In this document: positions 8,551 to 16,982 of the stretch, one piece after another
Position numbering within the stretch: the first letter of the stretch is position 1
Layout of the letters: each line of letters starts with the position of its first letter
From: DASRAU01 sp035638075
GTDB taxonomy: Bacteria; Acidobacteriota; Polarisedimenticolia; Gp22-AA2
DNA length: 64,000 bases
Reading direction: 5' to 3'
Assembly: GCA_035638075.1 (NCBI GenBank)
Contig: DASRAU010000024.1
Coordinates: forward strand, 62,001 to 126,000
Notes under the pieces: model-generated
Database searches by the model: none
Told to the model about the DNA's origin: nothing
Seen by the model: the letters and a program-made list of their open reading frames with translations, nothing else
Program-made: the position numbers and the translations under genes

Positions 8551-8597
8551 GTTACGGCCTCAGGCCGTCTCGCAAGTCCGTAAAGCGTTGCCGTAAC
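8551..8597 (+). promoter_or_regulatory. Repeated CCGTAA / TTACGG sites, possible IclR operator
   Basis: GTTACGG at 8551-8557 is an exact inverted copy of CCGTAAC at 8591-8597. Another CCGTAA at 8578-8583 forms a direct repeat with 8591-8596 at a spacing of 13. The palindrome ACGGCCT-C-AGGCCGT occupies 8554-8568. IclR regulators usually bind palindromes in their own upstream region, so this is a plausible autoregulatory operator. The assignment is inference from position and symmetry. Confidence 0.45.
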
Positions 8598-8619
8598 GTC
8601 ATTTAAAGACAGAAAATGG

Positions 8620-8648
8620 TTGCGGTCCGGCCGGCTTCGAAGGACAAT
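8620..8648 (+). promoter_or_regulatory. Second promoter-like pair before iclR
   Basis: TTGCGG, a 17-base spacer and GACAAT on the plus strand, 92 bases upstream of the ATG and immediately downstream of the CCGTAA repeats. A repressor bound at the repeats could block the -35 region. It is weaker than the pair at 8390-8418. Confidence 0.35.
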
Positions 8649-8739
8649 CGCGGCGGTGCCTTCCTGTCCGGCATGATGTGAATCACGCATATTCGCCTTC
8701 GACAGGAGAAGGCCGGGGCAGAAGGGACGGCGGGGTGAC

Positions 8740-9615
8740 ATGGCTCAGGACTCGGCGGTGACAGGTGGGAAGAAGCGGGCGGAGCGGGGCCTCGGTCTCG
8801 TGAGCGGCAACCAGGCGGTGCGCCGCGCCATCGCGGTGCTCAAGGCTTTCTCCGACGAGACTCCCGACATGGGGGTCACCGAGGTGAGCCGCAAGGTCGC
8901 CCTCCACAAGAGCACCGTCTACCGGCTGCTCTCGGCCTTCGAGGACGAGGGCCTCATCGCGCGCAATCCCGAGAGCGGCAAGTACCGCCTCGGCCCCGAG
9001 CTGATCGTCCTGGGCGAGCAGGTGCTGCGCCACACCGAGGTGCACCGGGTGGCCCTCCCCTTCCTGCGCGAGCTGGCGGAGAAGACGGGAGAGACCATCG
9101 ATCTCGAGGTGCTCTCCGGCGGCAACGTCGTCACCATCGAGGAGATCGCCGGCAAGCACGTCGTGGCCGCGACCGGGGCCATCGGGATGCCGTGGGCGGC
9201 GCACGCGACCAGCAACGGCAAGGTGCTGCTGGCGCACCAGTCGGCGGAGAAGCAGCGGCAGATCCTGGCGCGGACGCTGCGCCGCTTCACCACCCGCACG
9301 CTGACCGACGCGAAGGCGGTGGCGCGCGAGCTCCAGAAGGTGCGCGAGCAGGGATACGCGCTCAGCTTCGGCGAGCTCGAGGAGCACCTGGTCGCGATCG
9401 GCATGCCGATCCGCGGCCGCAGCGGCGACGCGGTCGCGGCCGTGAGCATCTCCGGGCCGGACACGCGCCTGACTCCCGACAAGCTGACGAGCCTGCTGCG
9501 CATCGGGCTCGAGACCTGCGCCCGCATCTCGTCGCGGCTCGGGTACCACGGGCCGGCCCTGCCGCGCCCACTGGGCGCCAAGCCGGCCGGTCCGCGGCCG
9601 GTCGTGCTGACGTAG
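8740..9615 (+). CDS. IclR-family transcriptional regulator
   Basis: 291-aa regulator. An N-terminal winged helix-turn-helix (about residues 25-85: RRAIAVLKAFSDE, MGVTEVSRKVALHKSTVYRL) is followed by the IclR effector-binding domain (about 100-270) with GMPWAAHATSNGKVLLA and QGYALSFGELEEHLVAIGMP. It leads the downstream corrinoid methyl-transfer operon, with a 53-base gap before the corrinoid gene, and probably controls it. IclR members commonly respond to small aromatic or organic acids, so the inducer could be a methylated substrate. That last point is inference. Confidence 0.92.
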   Translation: MAQDSAVTGGKKRAERGLGLVSGNQAVRRAIAVLKAFSDETPDMGVTEVSRKVALHKSTVYRLLSAFEDEGLIARNPESGKYRLGPELIVLGEQVLRHTEVHRVALPFLRELAEKTGETIDLEVLSGGNVVTIEEIAGKHVVAATGAIGMPWAAHATSNGKVLLAHQSAEKQRQILARTLRRFTTRTLTDAKAVARELQKVREQGYALSFGELEEHLVAIGMPIRGRSGDAVAAVSISGPDTRLTPDKLTSLLRIGLETCARISSRLGYHGPALPRPLGAKPAGPRPVVLT

Positions 9616-9668
9616 GACAAACCCGCCCCCCGAGGGGCTGACAAGGAACCTTGGAGGAGGGAGGACTC

Positions 9669-10478
9669 GTGGAAGAACACGCCGAACTGTTCGAGAAGAT
9701 GGCCAACAGCGTCATTGCCGGCGAGGCCGAGGAGGCCAACGCGCTCGCGGTGAAGTCGCTGGAGCTGGGGATCAAGCCGCTCGACTCCATCGACAACGGC
9801 TTCGTGAAGGGCATCCGCGTCGTCGGCGACCGCTTCGGCGCCGGCGAGCTGTTCCTTCCCGAGCTCGTCATGAGCGCCGAGGCCATGAAGGCGGCGCTCG
9901 CCGTCCTCGAGCCCGAGCTGGCGAAGAGCTCCGCGGCGCGCGAGAACATGGGCAACGTCCTCGCCTGCACCGTGCAGGGGGACATCCACGACATCGGCAA
10001 GCGCATCGTCTGCACCATGCTCTCGGCCAACGGCTTCAGCGTCGTCGACCTCGGCGTCAACGTGAAGGTCGACCGGTTCGTCGAGGAGATCAAGACACGC
10101 AAGCCGGACATCGTGGCGATGTCGGCCCTCCTGACCACCACCGCTCCCAACCAGGGGAAGGTGATCCGGCAGCTCATCCAGCAGGGGCTTCGCGAACAGT
10201 ACGTCGTCATGGTCGGCGGCGCCCCGACGAGCCCGGGGTGGGCCAAGGAGATCGGGGCGGACGGCTACGGCGAGAACGCCACCGAGGCGGTCCGCGTCGC
10301 CAAGGAGTTGATGCTCCTCAAGCGGGCGGGGCAGTTCCAGCCCGCCAAGCCGACCGCGGCCGTCCCCTACGGCGGCGCAGCCTCCCCCACCGCCGCCGCG
10401 GCCAGCACGGCACCGATCGCTCCGTCGTCGGCGGCCACCGTCGGCGCCGGAAGTCCTTCCGCCGGGCAGGGGTCATGA
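9669..10478 (+). CDS. Corrinoid (B12-binding) methyl-carrier protein
   Basis: 269-aa protein with the two-part fold of methyltransferase corrinoid proteins: a helical cap (about residues 1-85) and a Rossmann B12-binding domain. The GDIHDIGK motif places the cobalt-ligating His at 107; VMVGGAPTS is the distal loop. I chose GTG at 9669 because the perfect GGAGGAGGGAGGA ribosome site sits just before it; an in-frame TTG at 9651 would put that site inside the gene. The last 55 residues are an Ala/Pro/Ser-rich tail unlike the family. It would carry methyl groups between the methyltransferases encoded downstream. The stop overlaps metV (ATGA). Confidence 0.92.
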   Translation: MEEHAELFEKMANSVIAGEAEEANALAVKSLELGIKPLDSIDNGFVKGIRVVGDRFGAGELFLPELVMSAEAMKAALAVLEPELAKSSAARENMGNVLACTVQGDIHDIGKRIVCTMLSANGFSVVDLGVNVKVDRFVEEIKTRKPDIVAMSALLTTTAPNQGKVIRQLIQQGLREQYVVMVGGAPTSPGWAKEIGADGYGENATEAVRVAKELMLLKRAGQFQPAKPTAAVPYGGAASPTAAAASTAPIAPSSAATVGAGSPSAGQGS

Positions 10479-10888
10479 TCGGCGCCGGCTCCCCCGTCAC
10501 CACGGGGGTGCGCGGCGTCCTGGCGCGACACCCGGCGTGGTCGCGGTTCCTCGATCGCGCCGCCCGGCCTCTCGAGTTCCTGCTCAAGAAGCCGATCTTC
10601 GGCTGCCAGATGTGCGGGCAGTGCACGCTGCACGAGACCGGGCTCACCTGCCCGATGGGATGCCCGAAGACGCTGCGCAACGGTCCGTGCGGCGGCGTGC
10701 GGCTGGACGGCCGGTGCGAGGTGGTCCCGGAGATGGCCTGCGTGTGGGTGAAGGTGGAAAGGCGCGCCCGCTTCCTCCCCTGGCGCGGCGCCATCCTGCG
10801 CATCCAGCCGGCGCTCGACTGGACCCAGCGCGGCCACTCCTCCTGGATCAACGCCCTCAAGGGGACGGCGCGCGAGGCGCGGCCGTGA
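10475..10888 (+). CDS. metV: MetV-like Cys-rich methylene-THF reductase C-terminal protein
   Basis: 137-aa protein with the Cys pattern of the MTHFR_C family (MetV of acetogens): FGCQMCGQC, LTCPMGCPK and NGPCGG, all within residues 42-75. MetV forms a complex with MetF and is thought to supply a metal or Fe-S site for reduction of methylene-THF with a low-potential donor. It is shorter than the about 200-aa acetogen protein. Both ends overlap neighbours (ATGA with the corrinoid gene, GTGA with metF), indicating a stoichiometric complex. The family call is good; the exact electron donor is unknown. Confidence 0.85.
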   Translation: MIGAGSPVTTGVRGVLARHPAWSRFLDRAARPLEFLLKKPIFGCQMCGQCTLHETGLTCPMGCPKTLRNGPCGGVRLDGRCEVVPEMACVWVKVERRARFLPWRGAILRIQPALDWTQRGHSSWINALKGTAREARP

Positions 10889-11868
10889 TCGCCCCTCCCC
10901 AGGCGGCCACGCGGCGCCTGGAGGAGGCGTTCGCCTCCATCCGGCCGGTCCTGACGTGCGAGATCGCCGCCGGGGACAGTCCCGATCCCTCGGGCCTCCT
11001 GAAGCGTGCGGCGCTGGTGCGCGATCACGTCGACGCGGTGAACGTCCCGGACAACACCGCCGGCATCGCCCACATGTCGGGGCTGGCGGCAGCGGCGATC
11101 CTCGCGTCGGCCGGCATCGAGCCGATCCTGCACGTCACCTGCCGCGACGTGAACCGCATCGGGCTGCAGAGCCTGCTCGTGGGGGCGGCGGCGCTCAAGG
11201 TGCGCAATCTCCTCTGTCTCACCGGAGATCACATGGCGCACGGCGACCAGCCGCAGGCCAAGCCGGTGTTCGACCTCGACTCGCTGCAGCTGCTGCGTCT
11301 CGCGGGCACGGTGCGCTCGGGGCGCTACCTCTCGGGACGGCCGATCGTCCCGGCCCCGGACCTGTTCTGTGGGACGACCGAGAATCCCTTCGCACCGCCG
11401 TACGAGTTCCGTCCCCTGCGGCTGCGCAAGAAGATCGAGGCGGGAGCGCGCTTCGTCCAGACGCAGATCGTCTACAACCTGCCGCGCTTCCGTGAGTTCA
11501 TGACGCGGGTCACCGATCTCGGCCTCGACCGGCAGGCGCCGATCCTGGCCGGCGTCTCCCCGCTGCGCTCGGCGCGCGCCGCGCGCCACATGCGCGAACG
11601 CATCCCCGGGATGGACGTGCCGGAGGCGATCGTCCGCCGCATGGACGGGGCGGGTCCGGACCGCGGCCGGGCCGAGCAGGAAGGGCTGGCGATCTGTCTC
11701 GAGATCCTCGAGGAATTGCGTACAATCCCCGGGCTCAGGGGGTTCCATCTCATGCCGATCCACTGGGAAGAGGCGGTGCCGGAGATCGTGTCGCGCGCCC
11801 GGCTGCGGGAGACCAGGACCGTCCCCCCGCTCCCCGCCGCGACCCGGTTCCAGGAAGCGAGCGCCTGA
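10885..11868 (+). CDS. metF: Methylenetetrahydrofolate reductase, MetF type
   Basis: 327-aa TIM-barrel flavoprotein that interconverts methylene-THF and methyl-THF. Visible family features are LTCEIAAGDSPD at the N-terminus, VNVPDNTAG, HVTCRDVNRIGLQS, LCLTGDH, a KPVFDLDSLQLL segment and ARFVQTQIVYN. The start is a GTG overlapping the metV stop. The adjacent MetV supports the MetVF complex type rather than the NADH-only E. coli type. A second MTHFR domain is present in the fusion gene at 35526-37466. Confidence 0.9.
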   Translation: MIAPPQAATRRLEEAFASIRPVLTCEIAAGDSPDPSGLLKRAALVRDHVDAVNVPDNTAGIAHMSGLAAAAILASAGIEPILHVTCRDVNRIGLQSLLVGAAALKVRNLLCLTGDHMAHGDQPQAKPVFDLDSLQLLRLAGTVRSGRYLSGRPIVPAPDLFCGTTENPFAPPYEFRPLRLRKKIEAGARFVQTQIVYNLPRFREFMTRVTDLGLDRQAPILAGVSPLRSARAARHMRERIPGMDVPEAIVRRMDGAGPDRGRAEQEGLAICLEILEELRTIPGLRGFHLMPIHWEEAVPEIVSRARLRETRTVPPLPAATRFQEASA

Positions 11869-12743
11869 TGAAGACCGTCGTCTCCTCCGCCACGCGCACC
11901 GTCGTCATCGGGCCGGACGAGCCGTTCGTGATCATCGGCGAGCGGATCAATCCGACCAACCGCAAGAAGCTCGCCGAGGAGCTGCGGCGCTTCGACATGG
12001 GCCGGGTGCGGCAGGACGCCCTGGCGCAGGTCGAGGCCGGGGCGCACCTGCTCGACGTCAACACCGGCATCCCGGGAGCGGACGAGCCGGGGATGCTCAC
12101 CGCGGCGGTGCGGGCGATCATGGAGACCGTCGACGCGCCGATCTGCATCGACTCATCCACCCCCGAAGCGCTGGAGGCGGCGCTCCCCGCGTATCAGGGG
12201 AAGGCGCTGGTCAACTCGGTCACCGGCGAGGACGAAGTGCTCGATCGCCTGCTGCCGCTCATCGCCAAGCACAAGGCGGCGGTCATCGGCATCGCCAACG
12301 ACGACACCGGCATCAGCAACGACCCGAAGGAGCGCCTGGCGATCGCCCGCAAGATCGTCGAGCGGGCGCGCGATCACGGCATCCCGCCGGAGGACGTCGT
12401 CATCGACCCGTTGTGCATGCCCATAGGCGCCAACCACACGTTCGGAGCCATCACCCTCGAGACGATGCGGCTCATCCGCGACGAGCTCGGCGTCAACATG
12501 TCGATCGGCGCCGGCAACGTCGGCTTCGCGCTGCCGGATCGTCCGCCGCTGACCGCGACCTTCCTCGTCCTGGCCATGGCGCACGGCCTGACCGCCGCCA
12601 TCACCAACCCCATCGAGACGGAGATCCGCAAGGCGCTCCTCGCCGCGGACCTGATGCTGGGCCACGATCCGATGGGCCGGCGCTGGGTGGCGCACTACCG
12701 CAAGGCCGCGGCCAGGCCCGCCGCGACGGGGCCCACCGCCTGA
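11868..12743 (+). CDS. Pterin-binding methyl-THF:corrinoid methyltransferase
   Basis: 291-aa DHPS-fold barrel of the AcsE/MetH-pterin-domain type. It shows IIGERINPTNRKK at the N-terminus, DVNTGIPGADE, ICIDSSTPEALEAAL and IDPLCMPIGAN, all typical of enzymes that move the methyl group between tetrahydrofolate and a corrinoid protein. The usual SNVSFGLP motif reads GNVGFALP. The ATG overlaps the metF stop. Partners are the corrinoid protein at 9669 and the MetF/MetV pair. The direction of transfer (to or from THF) cannot be read from sequence. Confidence 0.88.
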   Translation: MKTVVSSATRTVVIGPDEPFVIIGERINPTNRKKLAEELRRFDMGRVRQDALAQVEAGAHLLDVNTGIPGADEPGMLTAAVRAIMETVDAPICIDSSTPEALEAALPAYQGKALVNSVTGEDEVLDRLLPLIAKHKAAVIGIANDDTGISNDPKERLAIARKIVERARDHGIPPEDVVIDPLCMPIGANHTFGAITLETMRLIRDELGVNMSIGAGNVGFALPDRPPLTATFLVLAMAHGLTAAITNPIETEIRKALLAADLMLGHDPMGRRWVAHYRKAAARPAATGPTA

Positions 12744-12756
12744 GGCGGAGGGACCC

Positions 12757-14628
12757 ATGGATCCGGCCGCTCTGAAGTCGGAAAAAATCCGCGTGCTGTT
12801 CCAGCCGCGCGACGCCACGACCCGCGTCCCGCCCGGCACCACCCTCTTCCACGCCGCGGCCTGGATCGGCCAGCCGGTCGAGTCGACGTGCGGCGGGCGC
12901 GGCACCTGCGGCAAGTGCAAGGTGCGGATCGTCTCGGGACCGGCGCCGGTCTCGACCGCCGACCAGCACCACCTGAAGCCCGAGGAGATCGCCTCCGGCT
13001 GGCGCCTGTCGTGCCAGGCGGAGGTCCACGCCGAGACCGTCGTCGAGGTTCCGCGGCTCCTCGGGACCCCGAAGACGGCGATGTTCGGCGTCGGGCGGCA
13101 AGTGCTGCTCGATCCCAACGTCCACAAGGTCCACCTGAAGCTCGTCCCTCCGGAGCTGCACGATCAGCGCTCCGACCTGCAGCGCCTCCGCGAGGCGCTC
13201 GAGGCGGAGGGGTATCCGCTCGAGGCCGATCTCCCCGCGCTGCGGCTGCTCCCCAAAGGTCTGCGGGACGCGGACTTCGACGTCACGGCGGTCCTGTGCG
13301 GCGCCGACCTCGTCGCCATCGAGCCGGGGGACACGACGCAGGCCTGCTACGGCGCCGCCTTCGATCTCGGGACCACGACCATCGTCGGGACGCTCCTCGA
13401 CCTCAACACCGGCGAGGCGCGCGCCGTCGCCTCGTCGCTCAACGCCCAGGCGGTGCACGGCGGCGACGTGCTGAGCCGCATCTCGTACACCATGGGGCGG
13501 CGCGAGGGGCTCGGCGAGCTGCAGCGCATGGCGGCTTTGACCTTCAACACGCTGCTCGAGGATCTTGCGCGCCAGACCGGCGTGCCGGCGGACCGGATCT
13601 ACGAAGTGGCGATCGCGGGCAACGCGACCATGCAGCACCTCCTGCTCGGGCTCGACCCCGAGCCGATCTCGGTCACGCCGTTCGCCCCGGTCGTGACGCG
13701 CGGGGTGGAAGTACGCGCCGATCAGCTCGGCCTCGCGATCCATCCCAACGGCCGCGCGTATCTCTTCCCGCACCTCGGCGCCTACGTCGGAGGAGACATC
13801 GTCGCCGGGCTCCTGGCGACCGCGCTGCCGCGCGGCGACCGACTGCGGCTGTTCGTCGACGTCGGCACGAACGGGGAGATCGCCCTGGGCTTCGACAAGC
13901 GCACGGTCGCCACGGCGGCGCCCGCCGGTCCGGCGTTCGAGGGGGCGGAGATCTCCTGCGGCATGCGCGCCACGCGCGGCGCCATCGAAGGGGTGCGCAT
14001 CGGCGCCGACGGGGTGACCCTCCAGACGATCGGCGACGCCGCCCCCGTGGGACTCTGCGGCTCGGGGCTCATCGACGCGGTGGCGCAGCTCTACCGGCGC
14101 CGCCTCCTCGACGCCACCGGGCGGATGCGCTCGGCCGAGGACGCCCCCGCCGACGTGCCGGCGGCGCTGCGGTCGCGGCTCGTCACCTACGAAGGGGTGC
14201 GCGCCTTCGTCCTCGCCACGCCCGAGGAGACCGGCGGCACGGCGGTGGTCCTGACGCAGAAGGACATCCGCCAGCTGCAGTTCGCCAAGGGCTCGATCGC
14301 CACCGGCATCCAGGTGCTGATGAACGAGATGGGCGTCCAGGCCGCGGACCTCCAAGAAGTCATGCTGGCCGGGGCGTTCGGGTCGTACATCCATCCCGAT
14401 TCGGCCCGCACCATCGGGCTCGTCCCGCCCGTGCCGCTCGAGCGCATCCGCGCCGTCGGCAACGCCGCGGGGGAAGGGGCGAAGATCGCCCTGCTCTCCT
14501 ACCGCGAGCGCGAGGCGGCCGAGGGGATGCCGGCGCGGGTGGAGTACCTCGAGCTGTCGGGTCGCGAGGACTTCAACGATCTCTTCATGAAGGCGCTCGG
14601 GTTCCCGCCGCTCGACGCGATGCCGTGA
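12757..14628 (+). CDS. RamA-type ATP-dependent activase of corrinoid proteins
   Basis: 623-aa ASKHA-fold reductive activator, which reduces inactive Co(II) corrinoid back to Co(I) at the cost of ATP. The N-terminal 2Fe-2S ferredoxin domain has Cys 45, 51, 54 and 86 (STCGGRGTCGKCK and LSCQ). A linker leads to the ATPase-like domain with AFDLGTTTIVGTLLDL, AGNATMQHL, DVGTNGEIALG and LAGAFGSYIHP. It sits 13 bases after the methyltransferase. This replaces the SAM-dependent reactivation used by MetH. Its stop overlaps the next gene's GTG (GTGA). Confidence 0.92.
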   Translation: MDPAALKSEKIRVLFQPRDATTRVPPGTTLFHAAAWIGQPVESTCGGRGTCGKCKVRIVSGPAPVSTADQHHLKPEEIASGWRLSCQAEVHAETVVEVPRLLGTPKTAMFGVGRQVLLDPNVHKVHLKLVPPELHDQRSDLQRLREALEAEGYPLEADLPALRLLPKGLRDADFDVTAVLCGADLVAIEPGDTTQACYGAAFDLGTTTIVGTLLDLNTGEARAVASSLNAQAVHGGDVLSRISYTMGRREGLGELQRMAALTFNTLLEDLARQTGVPADRIYEVAIAGNATMQHLLLGLDPEPISVTPFAPVVTRGVEVRADQLGLAIHPNGRAYLFPHLGAYVGGDIVAGLLATALPRGDRLRLFVDVGTNGEIALGFDKRTVATAAPAGPAFEGAEISCGMRATRGAIEGVRIGADGVTLQTIGDAAPVGLCGSGLIDAVAQLYRRRLLDATGRMRSAEDAPADVPAALRSRLVTYEGVRAFVLATPEETGGTAVVLTQKDIRQLQFAKGSIATGIQVLMNEMGVQAADLQEVMLAGAFGSYIHPDSARTIGLVPPVPLERIRAVGNAAGEGAKIALLSYREREAAEGMPARVEYLELSGREDFNDLFMKALGFPPLDAMP

Positions 14629-15512
14629 GCCTGCGCGCGCGGCTCGCCGCCCCCGGGCCTCTGGTCCTCGACGGCGCCACCGGCACGGAGCTGCAGCGCC
14701 GCGGCTGCGACACCGGCCTCCCGCTCTGGTCGGCGCACGCGCTCTTGAGCGACGCCGGACGCCGGACCCTCGCCGGGATCCACGCCGACTACGTCAACGC
14801 CGGCGCGGAGGTCCTGACCACCAACACCTTCCGCACGACGCCGCGCGCCCTCGAGCGCGCCGGACTCCTGCCGCGCTGGACCGTCCTGAACCGCCGCGCC
14901 GTCGAGGCCGCCAGGACCGCCGCGCGCCCGGGCGTGTACGTCGCCGGCTCAATCGCCCCGCTCGAGGACTGCTACGAGGTGGGCTCGGTGCCCGGCCAGC
15001 AGGAGTGCCTGCGCGAGCACCTGCGGCAGGCCGACCTGCTGGCGCGCCTCGGCGTCGATCTGCTGCTGGTGGAGACGATGAACTGCCGGCGCGAGGCGCG
15101 CGCCGCTCTGCTCGCGGCGCGCAGCACCGGTCTCGACATCCTGCTGGCCCTCTGCCCCGGCGCGCCCGATCGGCTCCTCTCGGGAGAGCCGCTCGAGGAG
15201 ACCCTGCCGCGGCTGCTCGACGCCGGCGGCGGCCGCATCGTCGGCGTGCTGCTGAACTGCGCCCCGCCCGAGGTGCTGGAGCGCGCTTCGCCTTTGCTGT
15301 CGCGCCTGCTCGGCGCGATCCCCTGGGGACTCTCGGCGCACCTGGGCGCCCCGGACCCGGGCGCGGGCTGGCGGCTGCCGGACGAGCACGCTCCCGATGC
15401 CTACGCGGCCTGGGGTCGCGCCCGGGTGCAGGAAGGGGCGCGCCTCGCCTCGGGGTGCTGCGGCACGACGCCGGAGCACATCGACCGCCTGGCCGCGGCG
15501 CTCGCCCGCTGA
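14625..15512 (+). CDS. Homocysteine S-methyltransferase domain protein
   Basis: 295-aa barrel with the zinc-binding Cys set of the homocysteine methyltransferase family: LLNCAPPE and the C-terminal GCCGTTPEH pair. The N-terminus LVLDGATGTELQRRG is also diagnostic. The GTG start overlaps the ramA stop. As the terminal enzyme it would methylate homocysteine (or a related thiol) from the methyl-corrinoid protein. Alternatively it could demethylate an S-methyl compound and feed the corrinoid protein. It lacks the pterin and B12 domains of MetH, which are separate genes here. It ends 10 bases from the convergent gene at 15523. Confidence 0.85.
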   Translation: MSLRARLAAPGPLVLDGATGTELQRRGCDTGLPLWSAHALLSDAGRRTLAGIHADYVNAGAEVLTTNTFRTTPRALERAGLLPRWTVLNRRAVEAARTAARPGVYVAGSIAPLEDCYEVGSVPGQQECLREHLRQADLLARLGVDLLLVETMNCRREARAALLAARSTGLDILLALCPGAPDRLLSGEPLEETLPRLLDAGGGRIVGVLLNCAPPEVLERASPLLSRLLGAIPWGLSAHLGAPDPGAGWRLPDEHAPDAYAAWGRARVQEGARLASGCCGTTPEHIDRLAAALAR

Positions 15513-15522
15513 CGCGGGCACC

Positions 15523-15954
15523 CTACCAGGTGGGGAACTGGCGCTGGTGCAGGCCCAGTTCCAGCAGGTGCGCGTCCTCGTAGACCAGCGGCACCGCCAC
15601 CGGCAGGCGCGCCGCAGCCGTGACCATGACGAACCGGGGGCCGAGGAACGGACGCCGGCGCCGCCAGTCCCGCACCGCCGCCCAGCGAACCTCTTTTCCG
15701 TGGTGCAGCGGCCCGCGCAGCCGGAAGCCCGAATCCGACAGCTCGAGCGACGCCAGGCAGTAACGCAGGAAGAAGCGGATGGTCATCGCCGCCGCGGCGT
15801 ACACGAGGATGGCCACGCCCCAGCGCCACGCGCCGCCGTCGGCGGCGAGGCGCGTTCCGAGCGCCAGCAGCACCAGGGACGCGCCCGCCACGGCGGAGAC
15901 GTAGTGATGACGGCAGCGCAGGACCAGGGGCGGGAACGCCACGTCGGACGACAC
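15523..15954 (-). CDS. Small membrane protein with PH-like domain
   Basis: 143-aa protein that I do not recognise by name. It has two hydrophobic helices (about residues 20-37 and 45-66), then a short soluble region (LELSDSGFRLRGPL, EVRWAAVRDWRRR) that resembles bacterial PH-like (bPH) membrane proteins. The GTG start lies 2 bases after the nrnA stop, so it is the last gene of the carbonic anhydrase-nrnA operon. Function unknown. Confidence 0.65.
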   Translation of the reverse strand: MSSDVAFPPLVLRCRHHYVSAVAGASLVLLALGTRLAADGGAWRWGVAILVYAAAAMTIRFFLRYCLASLELSDSGFRLRGPLHHGKEVRWAAVRDWRRRRPFLGPRFVMVTAAARLPVAVPLVYEDAHLLELGLHQRQFPTW

Positions 15955-15956
15955 GG

Positions 15957-16982
15957 TCAGGCCTGGCGCAGGAGCTCCCGGCACGGACGGAGCACGTCCT
16001 CCGCCTTCGTGTCGATGGTCCCGGCGATCACGGCGCCGGAGGCGTTGGTGTGGCCGCCGCCGCCGAATGACTGGGCGATGCGGTTCACGTCGAGCGCCTC
16101 CTTGCTGCGGAAGGAAAGCTTGAGACGGCCGGAGTCGAGCTCCTTCAGGAGGACCGCGACGCGCACGCCGTCGATGGTGAGGATCTCGTTGACGACGTCG
16201 GAGGTGTCCTCCCCCTCGGCGCCGCACTCCCGCACCTGGGCCAGGGTCATGGTGATCCAGCCGAGCCGCCCCTTCTCTTCGAGCCTCAGTCCCGCAAGCG
16301 CCATCCCTCCCAGGCGGACCAGCGCCGCGCTGCCGCGCTCGTAGACCTCCTCGTAGACGCGCGGCGGCCGCACGCCCTTCGCGAGCAGGCGCGAGGCGAG
16401 CTGGTGCGAGGCCGGGGACGTCTTGCCGAAGCGGAACGACCCGGTGTCGGTGACGAGCGACACGTACGCGGCTTGCGCCGCGGTGAAGTCGGGGTCGCCT
16501 CCGAGGGCCTCGACGATGCGGTAGACCATCTCGCCGGTGGCCGCCGCGTCGGAGTCGATCAGGTTCACCTTCCAGAACGGATCGATGAGGTTGTGGTGAT
16601 CGATGCAGACGGTGACCGCGCGCGAGGCGCGCGCCGCCGCCTCGAGCGCCCCGAAGCGCGACGGCGCGGAGTTGTCGAGCATGAACAGGAGATCGGCGTC
16701 GCGCAGGAAGTCGCCGTGTTTCGTTTCGTCATAGACCTCGACGGCCCCGCGCTCGTCGAGGAAGCGGTAGCGCAAAGGGATCGCCTCGGTGTTGAAGATA
16801 CGCGCCTGGATGCCGCGCGACACCAGGTACGAGTGCCAGCAGATCTCGGCGCCGATGCCGTCGCCGTCGGGCGTCACGTGGGTCGCGAGCACCGCGGTGC
16901 GGGCGCCGTCGAGAAGCGGCCGCAACCGCTCTGCTGCCTTGCGTGTGAAGTCGTCCCCCGTCTCCTGCTGTGGCCCTCTCAT
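15957..16982 (-). CDS. nrnA: DHH/DHHA1 phosphoesterase, NrnA-like
   Basis: 341-aa DHH-family phosphodiesterase acting on nano-RNA and/or pAp. Metal-binding motifs are in order: THVTPDGDGIG (near residue 38), MLDNSAP, the namesake CIDHHNLIDP, and LVTDTGSFRFGKTSP. The C-terminal DHHA1 domain carries the substrate motif FGGGGHTNASG. Length matches NrnA (about 310-340 aa). The ATG overlaps the stop of the gamma-carbonic anhydrase gene (ATGA). As an RNA-decay enzyme it complements rny in this genome. Confidence 0.9.
   Translation of the reverse strand: MRGPQQETGDDFTRKAAERLRPLLDGARTAVLATHVTPDGDGIGAEICWHSYLVSRGIQARIFNTEAIPLRYRFLDERGAVEVYDETKHGDFLRDADLLFMLDNSAPSRFGALEAAARASRAVTVCIDHHNLIDPFWKVNLIDSDAAATGEMVYRIVEALGGDPDFTAAQAAYVSLVTDTGSFRFGKTSPASHQLASRLLAKGVRPPRVYEEVYERGSAALVRLGGMALAGLRLEEKGRLGWITMTLAQVRECGAEGEDTSDVVNEILTIDGVRVAVLLKELDSGRLKLSFRSKEALDVNRIAQSFGGGGHTNASGAVIAGTIDTKAEDVLRPCRELLRQA

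Noticed and set aside
8590..8739. Cobalamin riboswitch before the corrinoid operon
   Set aside because: I looked for the B12-box-like core (GCCACTG) and the usual stem arrangement in the leader and did not find them.
12888..15512. One 874-codon gene covering ramA and the homocysteine methyltransferase
   Set aside because: Only the last 295 codons resemble a protein family; the first part is an out-of-frame reading of ramA.
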